Of a stretch of 64,000 nucleotides of DNA, positions 54,117 through 63,577 are shown piece after piece. Position 1 is the stretch's first letter. Each line of letters begins with the position of its first letter. The position numbers and the translations under genes were made by a program. Below the pieces are notes generated by a model. That model ran no database searches. It was not told where the DNA came from and worked only from the letters and a program-made list of their open reading frames with translations. Origin of the DNA: Aphanothece sacrum FPU1 (lineage in GTDB: Bacteria; Cyanobacteriota; Cyanobacteriia; Cyanobacteriales; Microcystaceae); assembly GCF_003864295.1 (NCBI RefSeq), contig NZ_BDQK01000013.1:434001-498000 (forward strand). Direction: 5' to 3'.

Positions 54117-55805
54117 ATGACTGACTCTAACCCCATCTCTGGAACCCCTAAATCTCTACCTAGTCGTCTTTATTTGAATGGATGGACGATTTTAGTCATT
54201 ATTATTGCTATTTTAATTGCTTTTCCGATTTTATTTGTTGTTAGTAGTATTTTTACTGATGCGGGGAAAGTATGGCAACATTTAGCCTCCACTGTCCTCG
54301 TTGATTATATCTGCAATTCGCTGTGGTTAATGTTAGGGGTAGGATTAGGAGTAGTGATCATCGGGGTAGGAACCGCTTGGTTAGTGACCATGTGTCGCTT
54401 TTGGGGGTCTCGTTGGTTTGATTGGTTATTATTGCTCCCCTTATCTGCGCCAGCCTATCTCTTAGCTTACACCTATACGAATATGTTGGATTATTATGGC
54501 CCCGTCCAAGGGTTACTGCGTCAACTATTTGGCTGGAATAGTATCCAAGACTATTGGTTTCCCGACATTCGTTCATTATGGGGAGCGATCGCCATGTTAA
54601 CCTTAGTATTGTATCCTTACGTCTATCTTCTGGCCAGGATGGCATTTTTAGAACAGTCTTTATGTACCCTAGAAGCGAGTCGTTCTTTAGGGTGTAGTCC
54701 TTGGCGAAGCTTTTATCAAGTTGCCCTGCCTTTAGCCCGTCCTGCCATTGTAGCAGGTTCAGCTTTAGCTTTGATGGAAACCCTCAACGACTTTGGAACC
54801 GTGCAGTATTTTGGGGTTAATACTTTTACTACAGGAATTTATACTACTTGGTTTGGGTTAGGAGAAAGAGTGGCAGCGGCCCAACTTGCAGCTTTTTTAA
54901 TGTTATTTATTTTAGTATTAATTGGTTTAGAATTATGGTCACGTCGTCAAGCAAAATATTATCAAACTAGCAGTTCTCTCCTTCATCTTCCCCGTTATCA
55001 ACTAACCTCATGGCGAGGAATTTTAGCTTGGTTGTGTTGTTTTTTTCCCTTCTTTGGTGGATTTTTAGCCCCTGCTATTTATTTATTTCATTTACTTATT
55101 TCTAATGCTTCAGAAGCTTTTGCTAACAATTTTTGGCAATTAGCAAGTAATAGTTTAATCTTAGCCATTATAAGTGCGATCGCTGGTTTATTATTATCTT
55201 TAATTATGGCTTATGGACAACGATTACAGCCTGATTTTATGATGGGGTTAGGAGTAAGATTTGCTGCTATTGGTTATGCTATTCCTGGTTCAGTTATTGC
55301 GGTAGGGGTATTAATTCCATTAGGGCAATTAGATAATATAATTAATCATGGTATGGAAAACCTTTTTAATATTAAGACGGGGTTACTTATTAGTGGAACA
55401 GTTATTGCCTTAATTTATGCTTATTTAGTGCGATTTCTTTCTGTTGCTTTTGGGGCTATAGATTCAAGTTTAAATAAGATTAAACCGAACTTAGATGATG
55501 CTGCCAGAAGTTTAGGTTATACACCTACTAAAACATTAATTAAGATTCATACTCCTTTAATGTCTGGGGGAATGTTAACAGCAATTATGTTAGTGTTTGT
55601 TGATGTTATGAAAGAGTTACCTGCTACTTTAGTAATTCGTCCATTTAATTTTGATACTTTAGCTATTCGAGTCTATCAATATGCTTCTGATGAACGTTTA
55701 ATAGAAGCAGCGGCCCCTGCTTTAGCTATTGTATTTGTAGGAATGGTTCCGGTTATTTTCTTGAGTCTTCAAATTGCTAAATCTAGAAGAAATTATGAAT
55801 TATGA
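54117..55805 (+). CDS. futB: Iron(III) ABC transporter permease (FutB/SfuB type)
   Basis: A 562-aa inner-membrane permease made of two fused six-helix halves, as in ferric-iron importers. Two EAA loops that bind the ATPase are visible: LEASRSLGCSPWRSFYQVAL (about 180-200) and LDDAARSLGYTPTKTLIKIH (about 461-480). Hydrophobic helices fill the rest. The last residues (KSRRNYEL) come from AATTATGAATTATGA, the first units of a heptamer repeat, which also supplies the stop. The native end has probably been replaced. The substrate (Fe3+) is by family resemblance. Confidence 0.85.
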   Translation: MTDSNPISGTPKSLPSRLYLNGWTILVIIIAILIAFPILFVVSSIFTDAGKVWQHLASTVLVDYICNSLWLMLGVGLGVVIIGVGTAWLVTMCRFWGSRWFDWLLLLPLSAPAYLLAYTYTNMLDYYGPVQGLLRQLFGWNSIQDYWFPDIRSLWGAIAMLTLVLYPYVYLLARMAFLEQSLCTLEASRSLGCSPWRSFYQVALPLARPAIVAGSALALMETLNDFGTVQYFGVNTFTTGIYTTWFGLGERVAAAQLAAFLMLFILVLIGLELWSRRQAKYYQTSSSLLHLPRYQLTSWRGILAWLCCFFPFFGGFLAPAIYLFHLLISNASEAFANNFWQLASNSLILAIISAIAGLLLSLIMAYGQRLQPDFMMGLGVRFAAIGYAIPGSVIAVGVLIPLGQLDNIINHGMENLFNIKTGLLISGTVIALIYAYLVRFLSVAFGAIDSSLNKIKPNLDDAARSLGYTPTKTLIKIHTPLMSGGMLTAIMLVFVDVMKELPATLVIRPFNFDTLAIRVYQYASDERLIEAAAPALAIVFVGMVPVIFLSLQIAKSRRNYEL

Positions 55806-55816
55806 ATTATGAATTA
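55791..55816. repeat. Short heptamer array providing the stop of the FutB-like gene
   Basis: AATTATGAATTATGAATTAT and GAATTAATACAAATT follow. The stop codon of the upstream gene (55803-55805) lies within it. Confidence 0.85.
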
Positions 55817-55845
55817 ATACAAATTGTGTAGGAGTCAACGGCCCT

Positions 55846-56243
55846 CATTAGTGTCAACTTAAAATTAAACCCCAAGACACACAAGCTTTCCCACCATGCC
55901 ATCCACACCCTGCCAAGGATGGGGTTAACTGTACAAAGCCAGCATTGGCTGACTAATTTTACAGAAAGTCCGCGAAGGCGAACTTTGTTGGTATAGCCAC
56001 AGGCTTTAGCCTGTAGGCGTTTTGGACTAAGTTGACACTAATGACGGCTGTCATTAGTGTCAACTTAAAATTAAACCCTAAGACACATAAGCTTTCCCAC
56101 CATCCCACACACACCCTGCCAAGGATGGGGTTAACTGTACAAAGCCAGCATTGGCTGGCTAATTTTACAGAAAGTCCGCGCTCGTCGGACTTTGTTGGTA
56201 TAGCCACAGGCTTTAGCCTGTAGGCGTTTTGGACTAAGTTGAC
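55846..56243. repeat. 206-bp tandem duplication of a palindromic element
   Basis: Copy 1 (55846-56035) and copy 2 (56052-56243) share CATTAGTGTCAACTTAAAAT at the start, then CTGCCAAGGATGGGGTTAAC, AGAAAGTCCGCG, TATAGCCACAGGCTTTAGCC and TTGGACTAAGTTGAC at the end. At the junction GTTGACACTAATGAC faces GTCATTAGTGTCAAC, making an inverted repeat. I see no gene in it; the two open frames it contains are spurious. Confidence 0.85.
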
Positions 56244-56327
56244 CCCTACATTAGCCATTGAACCTGAATAGGTTTGATTATTTTACAATTACTATTATAA
56301 TAATTAATCATCAATTATTGATATAAT

Positions 56328-57374
56328 ATGGCAGTAAACCGTCGTCAATTTCTGACAATTTCCTTAACAAGTTTAGCTTCCTTAACTTATTTATCTCAAC
56401 CCGTAATGTCTGCTAATTCCTCAATTATTAAACCTAAAAGATTAAAAGCAGGGGCAGGAGTTGGCTTAATTAGTCCAGCAGGTGCTACCTTTATTAAAGA
56501 AGATATAGAAATTGTCAAAGAAGCAGTAAAATCATTAGGATTAATTCCTTATACTGCCCCTCATTTATTAGATAAATATGGCTATTTAGGGGGAAAAGAT
56601 AAAGATAGGGCAGGGGATATTAACCAATTTTTTGCTGACCCTAACATTGAGATACTTCTTCCCATTAGGGGTGGTTGGGGATGCGCTAGAATTTTACCCT
56701 ATTTAGACTATAATTTAATTCAGAAAAATCCTAAAATTATAATAGGATTTAGTGATTTAACTGCTTTAATTATTGGTATTTATGCTAAAACAGGATTAGT
56801 GACATTTCATGGTCCTAACGGTTTTTCCTCTTGGCGTACTGAACAAGTAGACTCCTTTAAACAGGTATTATTTTTAGGCAATAAAGTTACTTATAAAAAT
56901 CAACCTGATGGGGATGATGCTAACCGTTTAATGACCGTAAAAAATCGAATTACGACGATTACACCAGGAACAGCAAAAGGTAAACTAATTGGGGGAAATC
57001 TTGCTGTACTTTCTGGTATTCTGGGATCTCCCTATGTGCCTGATTTTAAGAATTATATTTTATTTGTAGAAGATGTAGGGGAAAATATATATCGTATTGA
57101 TCGCTTTCTTACTCATCTTAAAATTGCCGGGATTTTAGACAAATTATCAGGGTTTATTTTTGGACAATGTACTAATTGTTTACCGGATGCAGACTACGCT
57201 TCTTTAACCTTAGAAGAAGTCCTTGAAGATCATATCAAACCGTTAGGTATTCCCGCTTGGTCTGGGGCGCAAATTGGACATTTAGAAAATATTATCACCT
57301 TCCCTATTGGTATTAATGTTGAAATAAATGCTAATCAAGGAACAATTACCTTGTTAGAATCAGCCGTTAATTAA
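56328..57374 (+). CDS. S66-family LD-carboxypeptidase, Tat-type signal
   Basis: A 348-aa protein with an N-terminal twin-arginine motif (NRRQFLTISLTSLASLTYLS), so likely exported folded. The core is peptidase family S66 (muramoyltetrapeptide carboxypeptidase): catalytic Ser in IIGFSDLTALIIGIY, the RGGWGCARILPYLDY block, Glu in FVEDVGENIYRIDRFL and the final His in SGAQIGHLENI. It would trim cell-wall peptides for recycling. Length is normal. Heptamer repeats start right after the stop. Confidence 0.85.
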   Translation: MAVNRRQFLTISLTSLASLTYLSQPVMSANSSIIKPKRLKAGAGVGLISPAGATFIKEDIEIVKEAVKSLGLIPYTAPHLLDKYGYLGGKDKDRAGDINQFFADPNIEILLPIRGGWGCARILPYLDYNLIQKNPKIIIGFSDLTALIIGIYAKTGLVTFHGPNGFSSWRTEQVDSFKQVLFLGNKVTYKNQPDGDDANRLMTVKNRITTITPGTAKGKLIGGNLAVLSGILGSPYVPDFKNYILFVEDVGENIYRIDRFLTHLKIAGILDKLSGFIFGQCTNCLPDADYASLTLEEVLEDHIKPLGIPAWSGAQIGHLENIITFPIGINVEINANQGTITLLESAVN

Positions 57375-57462
57375 ATTATGAATTATGAATTATGAATTAT
57401 GAATTATGAATTATGAATTATGAATTATGAATTATGAATTATGAATTATGAATTATGAATTA
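57375..57462. repeat. Heptamer array (AATTATG x about 12)
   Basis: About twelve tandem AATTATG units follow the S66 gene stop and end with GAATTAATACAAATT, the same ending as at 55816. Confidence 0.92.
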
Positions 57463-57534
57463 ATACAAATTATTTTGGGAGCAACTTAGGCACAAAAAGC
57501 TTATTATATAAAACTCTTAGGATGGATAGATACG

Positions 57535-59058
57535 TCATTTCTGTAAATTATTTATAGTTTCTTTAAGTTCATTCATTTTTAATAAGAAATCGTTCATTCG
57601 TGACACCCCTGTATTAAATGTTTCCAAAACTTTATTAAGTCCATCTGATATTCTTTGTATGTTCTCCCCTTGCATATTTGGTTTTTTACATTCGTAGGCT
57701 ATTTCTCTTAACCCATCTAATGCTTTCTGTGTTGTTTGACTATCTAATTCTGAATTTTCAACTATTCCTTGGTTGAGTTGGGTTAATAATTTTCTAACAT
57801 CTCTTTGTTCGTCATTATAAGATGGAAGCTCATTTATAGTAGCTCTGATTATTTTATCTTCTATGATTGCTTTATTTTGGAAATAACCAATAATTAATAT
57901 AATCCTTCCTTGACTAACTTTATATAACCATAAAGCAAATTTTTCAGGAATGGCTTTCACAAACCTATTTATAATCCATGGACAGAGTAAATTGAAAAAT
58001 ATTAGGGGGAGAATCATTGCTGACAATAAAATCAGCCATAAAATCCATAAATCTCCTTTATACCAACTTGATATTGGTTTATTCCAATAGCTTTTCAAAA
58101 AATTATCATACTTTTCTAATTCCTTTTTTGCTTCAGCACTAGCATTTGTCTGAATCCAAGTATTTATGACGCTTAATAAATCGTTAATTTTGCCATTTTT
58201 ATAAATGATTACTCCATAATCTTCATCACTTAAAAGCCCATTTTGTGGAACAAGAGCATATTTTTCCGGATTATAATTGTTTTCATTTTTTTTAATCATT
58301 GCTTTCAAAATAATTTCGTCGGTTATATATGCAATAATATTTTCTTGTTCTCTAACTTCCTCAAGAGCTTTGACTCTGTCAGGAAATGCTTTTATTGTCG
58401 CCTTGGGATATATTGCCTTTACTAAAGTATTTGTCGTTGTAGATGGGCCAATAACAGCTATTATTCCTTCTTCATTGTTAAATAACTCATCTCTATAATA
58501 TTTATTCAAATTTTCATTATCCGTTCCTTTTTTTAGTAGAATTTTGGCTCCCGTTGTAAAAAATGGAATTGAAAAAGAACCAGGATATGGCTTATTATTT
58601 AAGTCTTTATATTTGGGATTATTAATGTTTAAAATTAGATCATCTAGATTCTTTCGCCTCTCAGGGGTAATTGTATTTGCACTGCATTCAAGATCAAGAG
58701 GTACTGTTTCGTTTGTATTTTTATCCTTTCCAATACCTTGAAACCGTTGTTCATAAGCGACTGTTGCTTGTTTTATCTCATATTTTTGATAGACATTTTG
58801 TTGTAAATAATCCATTAAATTTTTACAATAACCTGAGAAGCCTTCATTTCCCTCAATACCACTAATAGGATAGGCATCAAGTAAGGCTCCAAAAAAGATT
58901 GTATCTTGTCTATTTGTAGGACTTTGACTTGTAGGAAGTTGTGATATATCTTGAGACCTTGGAACAACTCCAACAGAATTCTGAGATAGTATTAATAGTA
59001 TAATTAAAATTACTGTCAAAAAATAGTATCTTTTAAATAATTTTCTTATAATTGTCAT
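57535..59058 (-). CDS. Membrane-anchored solute-binding-domain protein of unusual design
   Basis: A 507-aa protein. A hydrophobic segment (about 10-28) leads a periplasmic part (about 50-320) that reads like an SBP family 3 fold: DTIFFGALLDAYPISGIEGN, ERRKNLDDLILNI, PFFTTGAKILLKKGTD, PEKYALVPQNGLLSDEDYGV and IINDLLSV-like ends. A second strong transmembrane stretch (about 335-365, DLWILWLILLSAMILPLIFF) follows, then a cytoplasmic helical region (about 370-507) with QLNQGIVENSELDSQTTQKA and MNDFLLKMNELKETINNLQK. There is no permease or kinase domain. It may be a sensor; the function is unknown. Confidence 0.7.
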   Translation of the reverse strand: MTIIRKLFKRYYFLTVILIILLILSQNSVGVVPRSQDISQLPTSQSPTNRQDTIFFGALLDAYPISGIEGNEGFSGYCKNLMDYLQQNVYQKYEIKQATVAYEQRFQGIGKDKNTNETVPLDLECSANTITPERRKNLDDLILNINNPKYKDLNNKPYPGSFSIPFFTTGAKILLKKGTDNENLNKYYRDELFNNEEGIIAVIGPSTTTNTLVKAIYPKATIKAFPDRVKALEEVREQENIIAYITDEIILKAMIKKNENNYNPEKYALVPQNGLLSDEDYGVIIYKNGKINDLLSVINTWIQTNASAEAKKELEKYDNFLKSYWNKPISSWYKGDLWILWLILLSAMILPLIFFNLLCPWIINRFVKAIPEKFALWLYKVSQGRIILIIGYFQNKAIIEDKIIRATINELPSYNDEQRDVRKLLTQLNQGIVENSELDSQTTQKALDGLREIAYECKKPNMQGENIQRISDGLNKVLETFNTGVSRMNDFLLKMNELKETINNLQK

Positions 59059-59227
59059 TTTTCCTTCCTGCCCAAGTCCCTCTTGTTTTTCTCCTTTTAT
59101 AGCTGACTTGAAGCCAATTAAAGATAATATATTAGAATATTTTAAGTATTAGGACACACTTAAAGTTAACGGTGAGAGAAGGCAAGGCAACGGTAAAAGG
59201 TTTGAATCTTCGTATTGAAAAAAACTG

Positions 59228-59324
59228 TATAATAAGTTACAATATTTACAATGGTGGGTTACGACGCGCCCTGAAAATTATTAGTTTTTCATCAAAATCA
59301 TGGCCGCGTCTAACCCACCCTACG
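59228..59324. repeat. Dispersed palindromic element (GGTGGGTTACGACGCGCC type), copy 2
   Basis: The inverted relative of 16482-16577: GGTGGGTTACGACGCGCC faces GGCCGCGTCTAACCCACC across a spacer with GTTTTTCATCAAAATCATG. The TATAATAAGTTACAATATTT flank is also shared. It lies between the solute-binding gene and the ABA4-like gene. Confidence 0.8.
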
Positions 59325-59341
59325 AAGTATAAGATAGGGTT

Positions 59342-59803
59342 TTAACTACTAGATTCGGTAGAATCTAGCTGATTATTTTCGACTTTCGTAATACCTTGTA
59401 TCCAAGTTGTGAAAATATGAGATAATAATCCAAGGGGGCCAGCTAATAGACAAAAAATCAAAGAATGAATTGTCCAAATACCTTTATTTTGTCCTTCTAA
59501 ATAAACATAACGACCCACAAATAAATCCAAGACAATAAAATGAACCCATCCGGTTAAAGTAATACTTTCTTGGCTAAATAATTGAGCTAAAATTGGTAAC
59601 GTGGGATTAGCAAAAGCGGCTGCTGATTCACCATTAAACGTGCCGATAAATAAATAGAGATATAAAAGGGCAAAAGGCACAAACGGGAGATAAGAAGTCA
59701 TGACTTTTTTAGTCACTCCCCAATTAGGTAAAATAATCATTAAAGTCCAAAAAGGTAAGACTAAAAGATTAGCCCCATTAAACAAAAGATTCAGATCAAG
59801 CAT
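59342..59803 (-). CDS. ABA4-like (DUF4281) membrane protein
   Basis: A 153-aa protein with four hydrophobic helices: MLDLNLLFNGANLLVLPFWT, FVPFALLYLYLFIGTF, GWVHFIVLDLFVGRYVYLEG and HSLIFCLLAGPLGLLSHIF. The LDLFVGRYV motif and HSLIFCLLxGPLGLLxH match ABA4/DUF4281 proteins; plant ABA4 is needed for neoxanthin. The role in cyanobacteria is uncertain. The C-terminal end is polar and serine-rich. Confidence 0.82.
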   Translation of the reverse strand: MLDLNLLFNGANLLVLPFWTLMIILPNWGVTKKVMTSYLPFVPFALLYLYLFIGTFNGESAAAFANPTLPILAQLFSQESITLTGWVHFIVLDLFVGRYVYLEGQNKGIWTIHSLIFCLLAGPLGLLSHIFTTWIQGITKVENNQLDSTESSS

Positions 59804-59933
59804 GGTAACGTTTAATTAAGTTTATCAATTTTCAATTATCTTATGAAACGGGTCAGGAAAGATCAGGTTATCATGGAATAAAAGGATAGAGTGGAATTAA
59901 ACCAACACACTTTGATCTTAGGCTCATTTTCCT

Positions 59934-60374
59934 ATGCTCAGTCAACCTTTACTTTGGTTAATAGCAGGGGCTATCCTCTGTTTCATGGAAGCAGTATTTC
60001 CGGTGGCCTTTGTGGCCTTTATAATGGGAATTAGTGCCATTGGAGTAGCAGCGATCGCGTTAGTAGTTCCTTATTTTTCTGTGCAGGTTATCCTTTGGTT
60101 AAGTTTTTCTACTTTATTAGTAGTTGGATCTCGCCAGTTTCTGCCTAATAAAAAAGCCTTACAATCTCAATTAGGGGATTCTCAAGAAGGGGAAACCTTA
60201 ACCGAAATTATACCCGGACAACCAGGACGAGTGCTATATGAAGGTAATTCTTGGCGGGCTATTTGTGCGGATGAAAATCTAGCGATCGCGCCTCAAAAAA
60301 AAGTTTATATTGTGTCCCGTGAAGGGAACACTTTAATTATTTTACCAGACTTTTTAACTAAGTCTGACAATTAA
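59934..60374 (+). CDS. NfeD-family membrane protein
   Basis: A 146-aa short NfeD protein with two or three hydrophobic helices ([20 protein letters not shown] and [17 protein letters not shown]-like stretches) and a C-terminal OB-fold-type domain (about 75-146, [20 protein letters not shown] then [15 protein letters not shown]). Such proteins work with SPFH/stomatin proteins, and the SPFH gene follows 35 bp later, so the pair is likely one membrane complex. Confidence 0.85.
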   Translation: MLSQPLLWLIAGAILCFMEAVFPVAFVAFIMGISAIGVAAIALVVPYFSVQVILWLSFSTLLVVGSRQFLPNKKALQSQLGDSQEGETLTEIIPGQPGRVLYEGNSWRAICADENLAIAPQKKVYIVSREGNTLIILPDFLTKSDN

Positions 60375-60409
60375 TTTTATTGTTTAGAATAATATTAGGA
60401 GATGTCATC

Positions 60410-61381
60410 ATGGGTCAATTTTTCTTATTAGTCTTCTTAGTTTTAGGGGGATCAGCCCTTTTTGGTTCCGTGAAAATTGTCAATGAAAAAAATGAGTATT
60501 TAGTAGAAAGAGTAGGGAGTTATAACAAAAAACTAAATCCTGGACTTAATTTTATCATTCCTTTTATTGATAGGATTGTTTATCAAGGAACTATTCGAGA
60601 AAAAGTTATTGATATTCCGCCACAATCTTGTATTACCAAAGATAATGTTTCTTTGACAGCAGATGCAGTAGTTTATTGGCGAATCATGGATATGCAAAAA
60701 GCCTACTACAAAGTCGAAAATTTGCAATTAGCTATGGTCAATTTAGTATTAACTCAAATTCGTTCAGAAATAGGTAAACTCGAACTTGATGAAACCTTTA
60801 CCGCGAGAACTGAAATTAACGAAATTTTGTTAAGGGAATTAGATCTTGCCACTGATCCTTGGGGAGTGAAAGTAACTAGAATAGAATTAAGGGATATTAT
60901 GCCATCAAAAGCGGTACAAGAATCAATGGAATTACAGATGGCTGCTGAACGCAAAAAAAGGGCTGCTATTCTAACATCTGAAGGGGAAAGAGATTCAGCT
61001 ATTAATTCTGCTCAAGGACAAGCGCAAGCGAGGGTTTTAGAAGCAGAAGCACAGAAAAAAGCAGCTATTCTTAAAGCAGAAGGAGAACGTCAACAACAAA
61101 TTCTCAAAGCAGAAGCAACTGCCCAAGCATTAGATATTATCTCACAAAAATTAAGTACCGATCCCTATGCACCTGAAGCCTTACAATTTCTCTTAGCCCA
61201 AAATTATTTAGAAATGGGTGTGACTATTGGCAGTAGTGAAAGTAGTAAAGTTATGTTTATGGACCCGCGTAATATTGTTTCTACTTTAGAAGGTGTACGT
61301 GCAATTGTAGGAAATAAATCTAATGACTATCAAAATTTAGCCGAAGAATTAGAACAACTTGAGCGTAATTCTGCTGAATAA
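60410..61381 (+). CDS. SPFH/Band 7 (stomatin/QmcA-like) protein
   Basis: A protein of about 323 aa of the stomatin/prohibitin-like family. One N-terminal helix ([20 protein letters not shown]) is followed by the SPFH domain (about 18-180, [38 protein letters not shown]-type motifs) and a long Ala/Gln/Glu-rich coiled coil (about 180-260, [20 protein letters not shown]). The start at 60410 is preceded by TAGGAGATG; a TTG ten codons earlier is weaker. It is paired with NfeD. Confidence 0.9.
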   Translation: MGQFFLLVFLVLGGSALFGSVKIVNEKNEYLVERVGSYNKKLNPGLNFIIPFIDRIVYQGTIREKVIDIPPQSCITKDNVSLTADAVVYWRIMDMQKAYYKVENLQLAMVNLVLTQIRSEIGKLELDETFTARTEINEILLRELDLATDPWGVKVTRIELRDIMPSKAVQESMELQMAAERKKRAAILTSEGERDSAINSAQGQAQARVLEAEAQKKAAILKAEGERQQQILKAEATAQALDIISQKLSTDPYAPEALQFLLAQNYLEMGVTIGSSESSKVMFMDPRNIVSTLEGVRAIVGNKSNDYQNLAEELEQLERNSAE

Positions 61382-61443
61382 TTTTTTATTCAGATAATTA
61401 CAGGATACAAGATTTTAGGGACAAAATACCATTAAGTCCTGAA

Positions 61444-62757
61444 TTAAGCCAAAAACCGTTGTTGAAATTGCTCCGCTTTTTCGGGATCAGGAATTTTAGC
61501 GGATAAAGCTTTGATAAAATCTGCTTCAGACAAGTTAGGATTTTTCTTAAAAGTTTTTTGACAAATTAAACTCGCCATCGGCCCAATTAATTCAGCTAAT
61601 TCTTCTTGACAACGATTAATAAACTGAGGATCTAACTCATTTGTGTGAGTAATAAACGACTGATCATCAGCTTTAGGTGGCAGAGGTAAAGGAACCATTG
61701 GGGGAGGAACGGAAGGTTTTGACTGAGTATTAGAAGCAACACGAGTAGGAGTATCTAATATGGCATTCCAATGAGCATCATCATCGCCTGGTTGACTAGG
61801 AAGATCATCAGGTGGTCGAGTCAAAAAATTATCAATCCCGTATAAATTGTGATAAAGAACTTCTAAAACCCTGATAATAGAAGCAGCAGATTGGGGACGT
61901 TGACTAGGAACACGAGCCATAATGCGATCAAGTAAATCTCCCAATTCAGGAACCAGATCAGGCACCGCATCACGCCAGTATAATTCATCTTCCTGAGAAT
62001 TATACAAGTCGCTTGGATGTTTACCCGTCAATAAGTAAACAAAGGTACGTCCTAATGCAAAAAAATCCGATTGAGGAATTGCTTGACCATTGAGTTGTTC
62101 TGGGGGACTATATCCAGCCGAAAAGAGTCCAGTTACTTCTCCTGCTGACTGTTTAGATAAATAAGTTTCTGTAACTTCTCGTGCAGTGCCAAAATCGATC
62201 AATACTAATTGGCCATCAGCACGTAACATAATATTTGAAGGTTTGATGTCCCTGTGAAAAAAGTTATGCTGATGAATCTCCTGTAAAATTCGTAACAGTT
62301 GCATGAGCCATTGAATGCCCAGCTTTTGGGAAATACACTTACCACGCTGAGAAACATATTGTCTGAGATTAAGTCCCTCAATTTTTTCCATCACCAAACA
62401 GTAAATTGGAGTATTACTGTTGTGGAGATAAAAAGTAAAATAGGCATCAGGGTCTACTTTCGGAATACCAGGATGGTCAAAGCGAGTTAAAAATTGAGCT
62501 TCTCGTTCAAACAGTTCTACATACTTAGGATGGTTATGTAGAAGGACTTTTAAAACTTTTAAGGCAGTTTTATCTGAATTAGGATTAGTTGGGCTACGAT
62601 CTTGTACTTCATAGGTTTTGCCAAATCCCCCTCCCCCTAATTCTTTAATAACACGATAGCGTCCGTCAAGCAGTAACTCCGAGCCACAGCTTTCACAGAA
62701 TAAGATTGTATCCTGATTCTCAGGATGGGAACAGTGGGGGTTAATGCAAAGGCTCAT
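61444..62757 (-). CDS. Ser/Thr protein kinase with zinc-ribbon N-terminus
   Basis: A 437-aa eukaryotic-type kinase. An N-terminal zinc ribbon has C4, C9, C21 and C24 (MSLCINPHC, CESC). The kinase core shows the Gly loop ELGGGGFGKTYEV (about 39-51), Lys in TALKVLK, catalytic loop HRDIKPSNIML, Mg-binding DFG in LVLIDFGTAREV and activation segment GYSPPEQ. A proline-rich linker (about 330-365) leads to a C-terminal helical domain (CQEELAELIGPMASLICQ), common in cyanobacterial kinases. Substrates are unknown. A universal stress gene lies 54 bp upstream on the same strand. Confidence 0.93.
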   Translation of the reverse strand: MSLCINPHCSHPENQDTILFCESCGSELLLDGRYRVIKELGGGGFGKTYEVQDRSPTNPNSDKTALKVLKVLLHNHPKYVELFEREAQFLTRFDHPGIPKVDPDAYFTFYLHNSNTPIYCLVMEKIEGLNLRQYVSQRGKCISQKLGIQWLMQLLRILQEIHQHNFFHRDIKPSNIMLRADGQLVLIDFGTAREVTETYLSKQSAGEVTGLFSAGYSPPEQLNGQAIPQSDFFALGRTFVYLLTGKHPSDLYNSQEDELYWRDAVPDLVPELGDLLDRIMARVPSQRPQSAASIIRVLEVLYHNLYGIDNFLTRPPDDLPSQPGDDDAHWNAILDTPTRVASNTQSKPSVPPPMVPLPLPPKADDQSFITHTNELDPQFINRCQEELAELIGPMASLICQKTFKKNPNLSEADFIKALSAKIPDPEKAEQFQQRFLA

Positions 62758-62811
62758 CCGACATTGCCATGTTTTATGTCTATAGTATAAGTTAAGGTTT
62801 CCCCAAAATCT

Positions 62812-63225
62812 CTAAGATTTGACCACGAAGACCGAACAAGTGGCCTCAGCAACGACTTGACTACTCACAGAGTCTTCTATAACTCGTTCCACCCCTTTGA
62901 GTCCTCTTGTACCAATGACAATAAGATCAGCGTGGTGAATATTAGCCAAACGGATAATTTCCTCAGCCGGATCACCTGTGGTTATTTCAATTTGACTTCC
63001 TGGTAGTTCAGATTGATATTCCTGAAGCTCTTGTTCTACTTTTTGATAAATTAAGGAAGCTGATTGATGAGGCCGATCTGGTTCGGATTCGTTACCATCA
63101 GAAGATGGCAAGACATGACACAGAATAATTTTAGTGTGAGCTTCAACAGAAATAACCTCTAAGGCTTGAAATACTTTCTCTGAGGTCTTGAAACAGTCTA
63201 GGGCTACCAATATTGTTTTAACCAC
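62812..63225 (-). CDS. Universal stress protein (UspA family)
   Basis: A 137-aa ATP-binding type Usp. The start MVKTILVALDCFKTSEKVFQ is typical, and the nucleotide motif appears as VIGTRGLKGVERVIEDSVSS (GxxG-type with Gx9GS-like) near residue 105. The ending SVFVVKS fits. Stress-linked signalling is known for the family; the exact role is unknown. It may be transcribed together with the kinase gene downstream. Confidence 0.88.
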   Translation of the reverse strand: MVKTILVALDCFKTSEKVFQALEVISVEAHTKIILCHVLPSSDGNESEPDRPHQSASLIYQKVEQELQEYQSELPGSQIEITTGDPAEEIIRLANIHHADLIVIGTRGLKGVERVIEDSVSSQVVAEATCSVFVVKS

Positions 63226-63577
63226 TAAAATCTCTCCTGGCGGGCTGTCCTCACTCTAGGATAACCTGATTTTGTTTTGATGCAACTTGGCCCTGGTTGA
63301 ATCAAGGAGCAACCCTTAATCGCTGATTTGTGATAGGATAAGAAACCTTATGATAAAATGAAACCTAAGACTTGAGGCTTGAGAGATACTCTCGATGCTA
63401 TTTAGCGGCTAAAGTCTTAATAAGGCGGTAGGCTATACCGTATCAGCCTGTGGAATGGGTGCTGCCGACAGTCCATAATGAAGCAGGAAGTAAACTTCAA
63501 TGTGACGTAATATTAGACCACGTTGTATCAGTTTTATGTAGCAGATTGCAGCATTTAGTTCATTAACTTCAATATCT
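63226..63577. other. Upstream region of rpsO, possible tnpB relic or leader RNA
   Basis: About 350 bp without a full gene. The stretch 63360-63520 holds GGCTTGAGAGATACTCTCGA and GCGGTAGGCTATACCGTATC, which form hairpins. A frame reading SLNKAVGYTVSACGMGAADS ends at 63471, and CATAATGAAGCAGGAAGTAA then follows. This pattern recalls the end of cyanobacterial tnpB genes and their omega-RNA tail. Alternatively it is a structured leader of rpsO. I cannot decide. Confidence 0.35.

Noticed and set aside
55959-56258. Open frames inside the 206-bp tandem repeats
   Set aside because: They are repeated with the element, have no start site and no protein resemblance.
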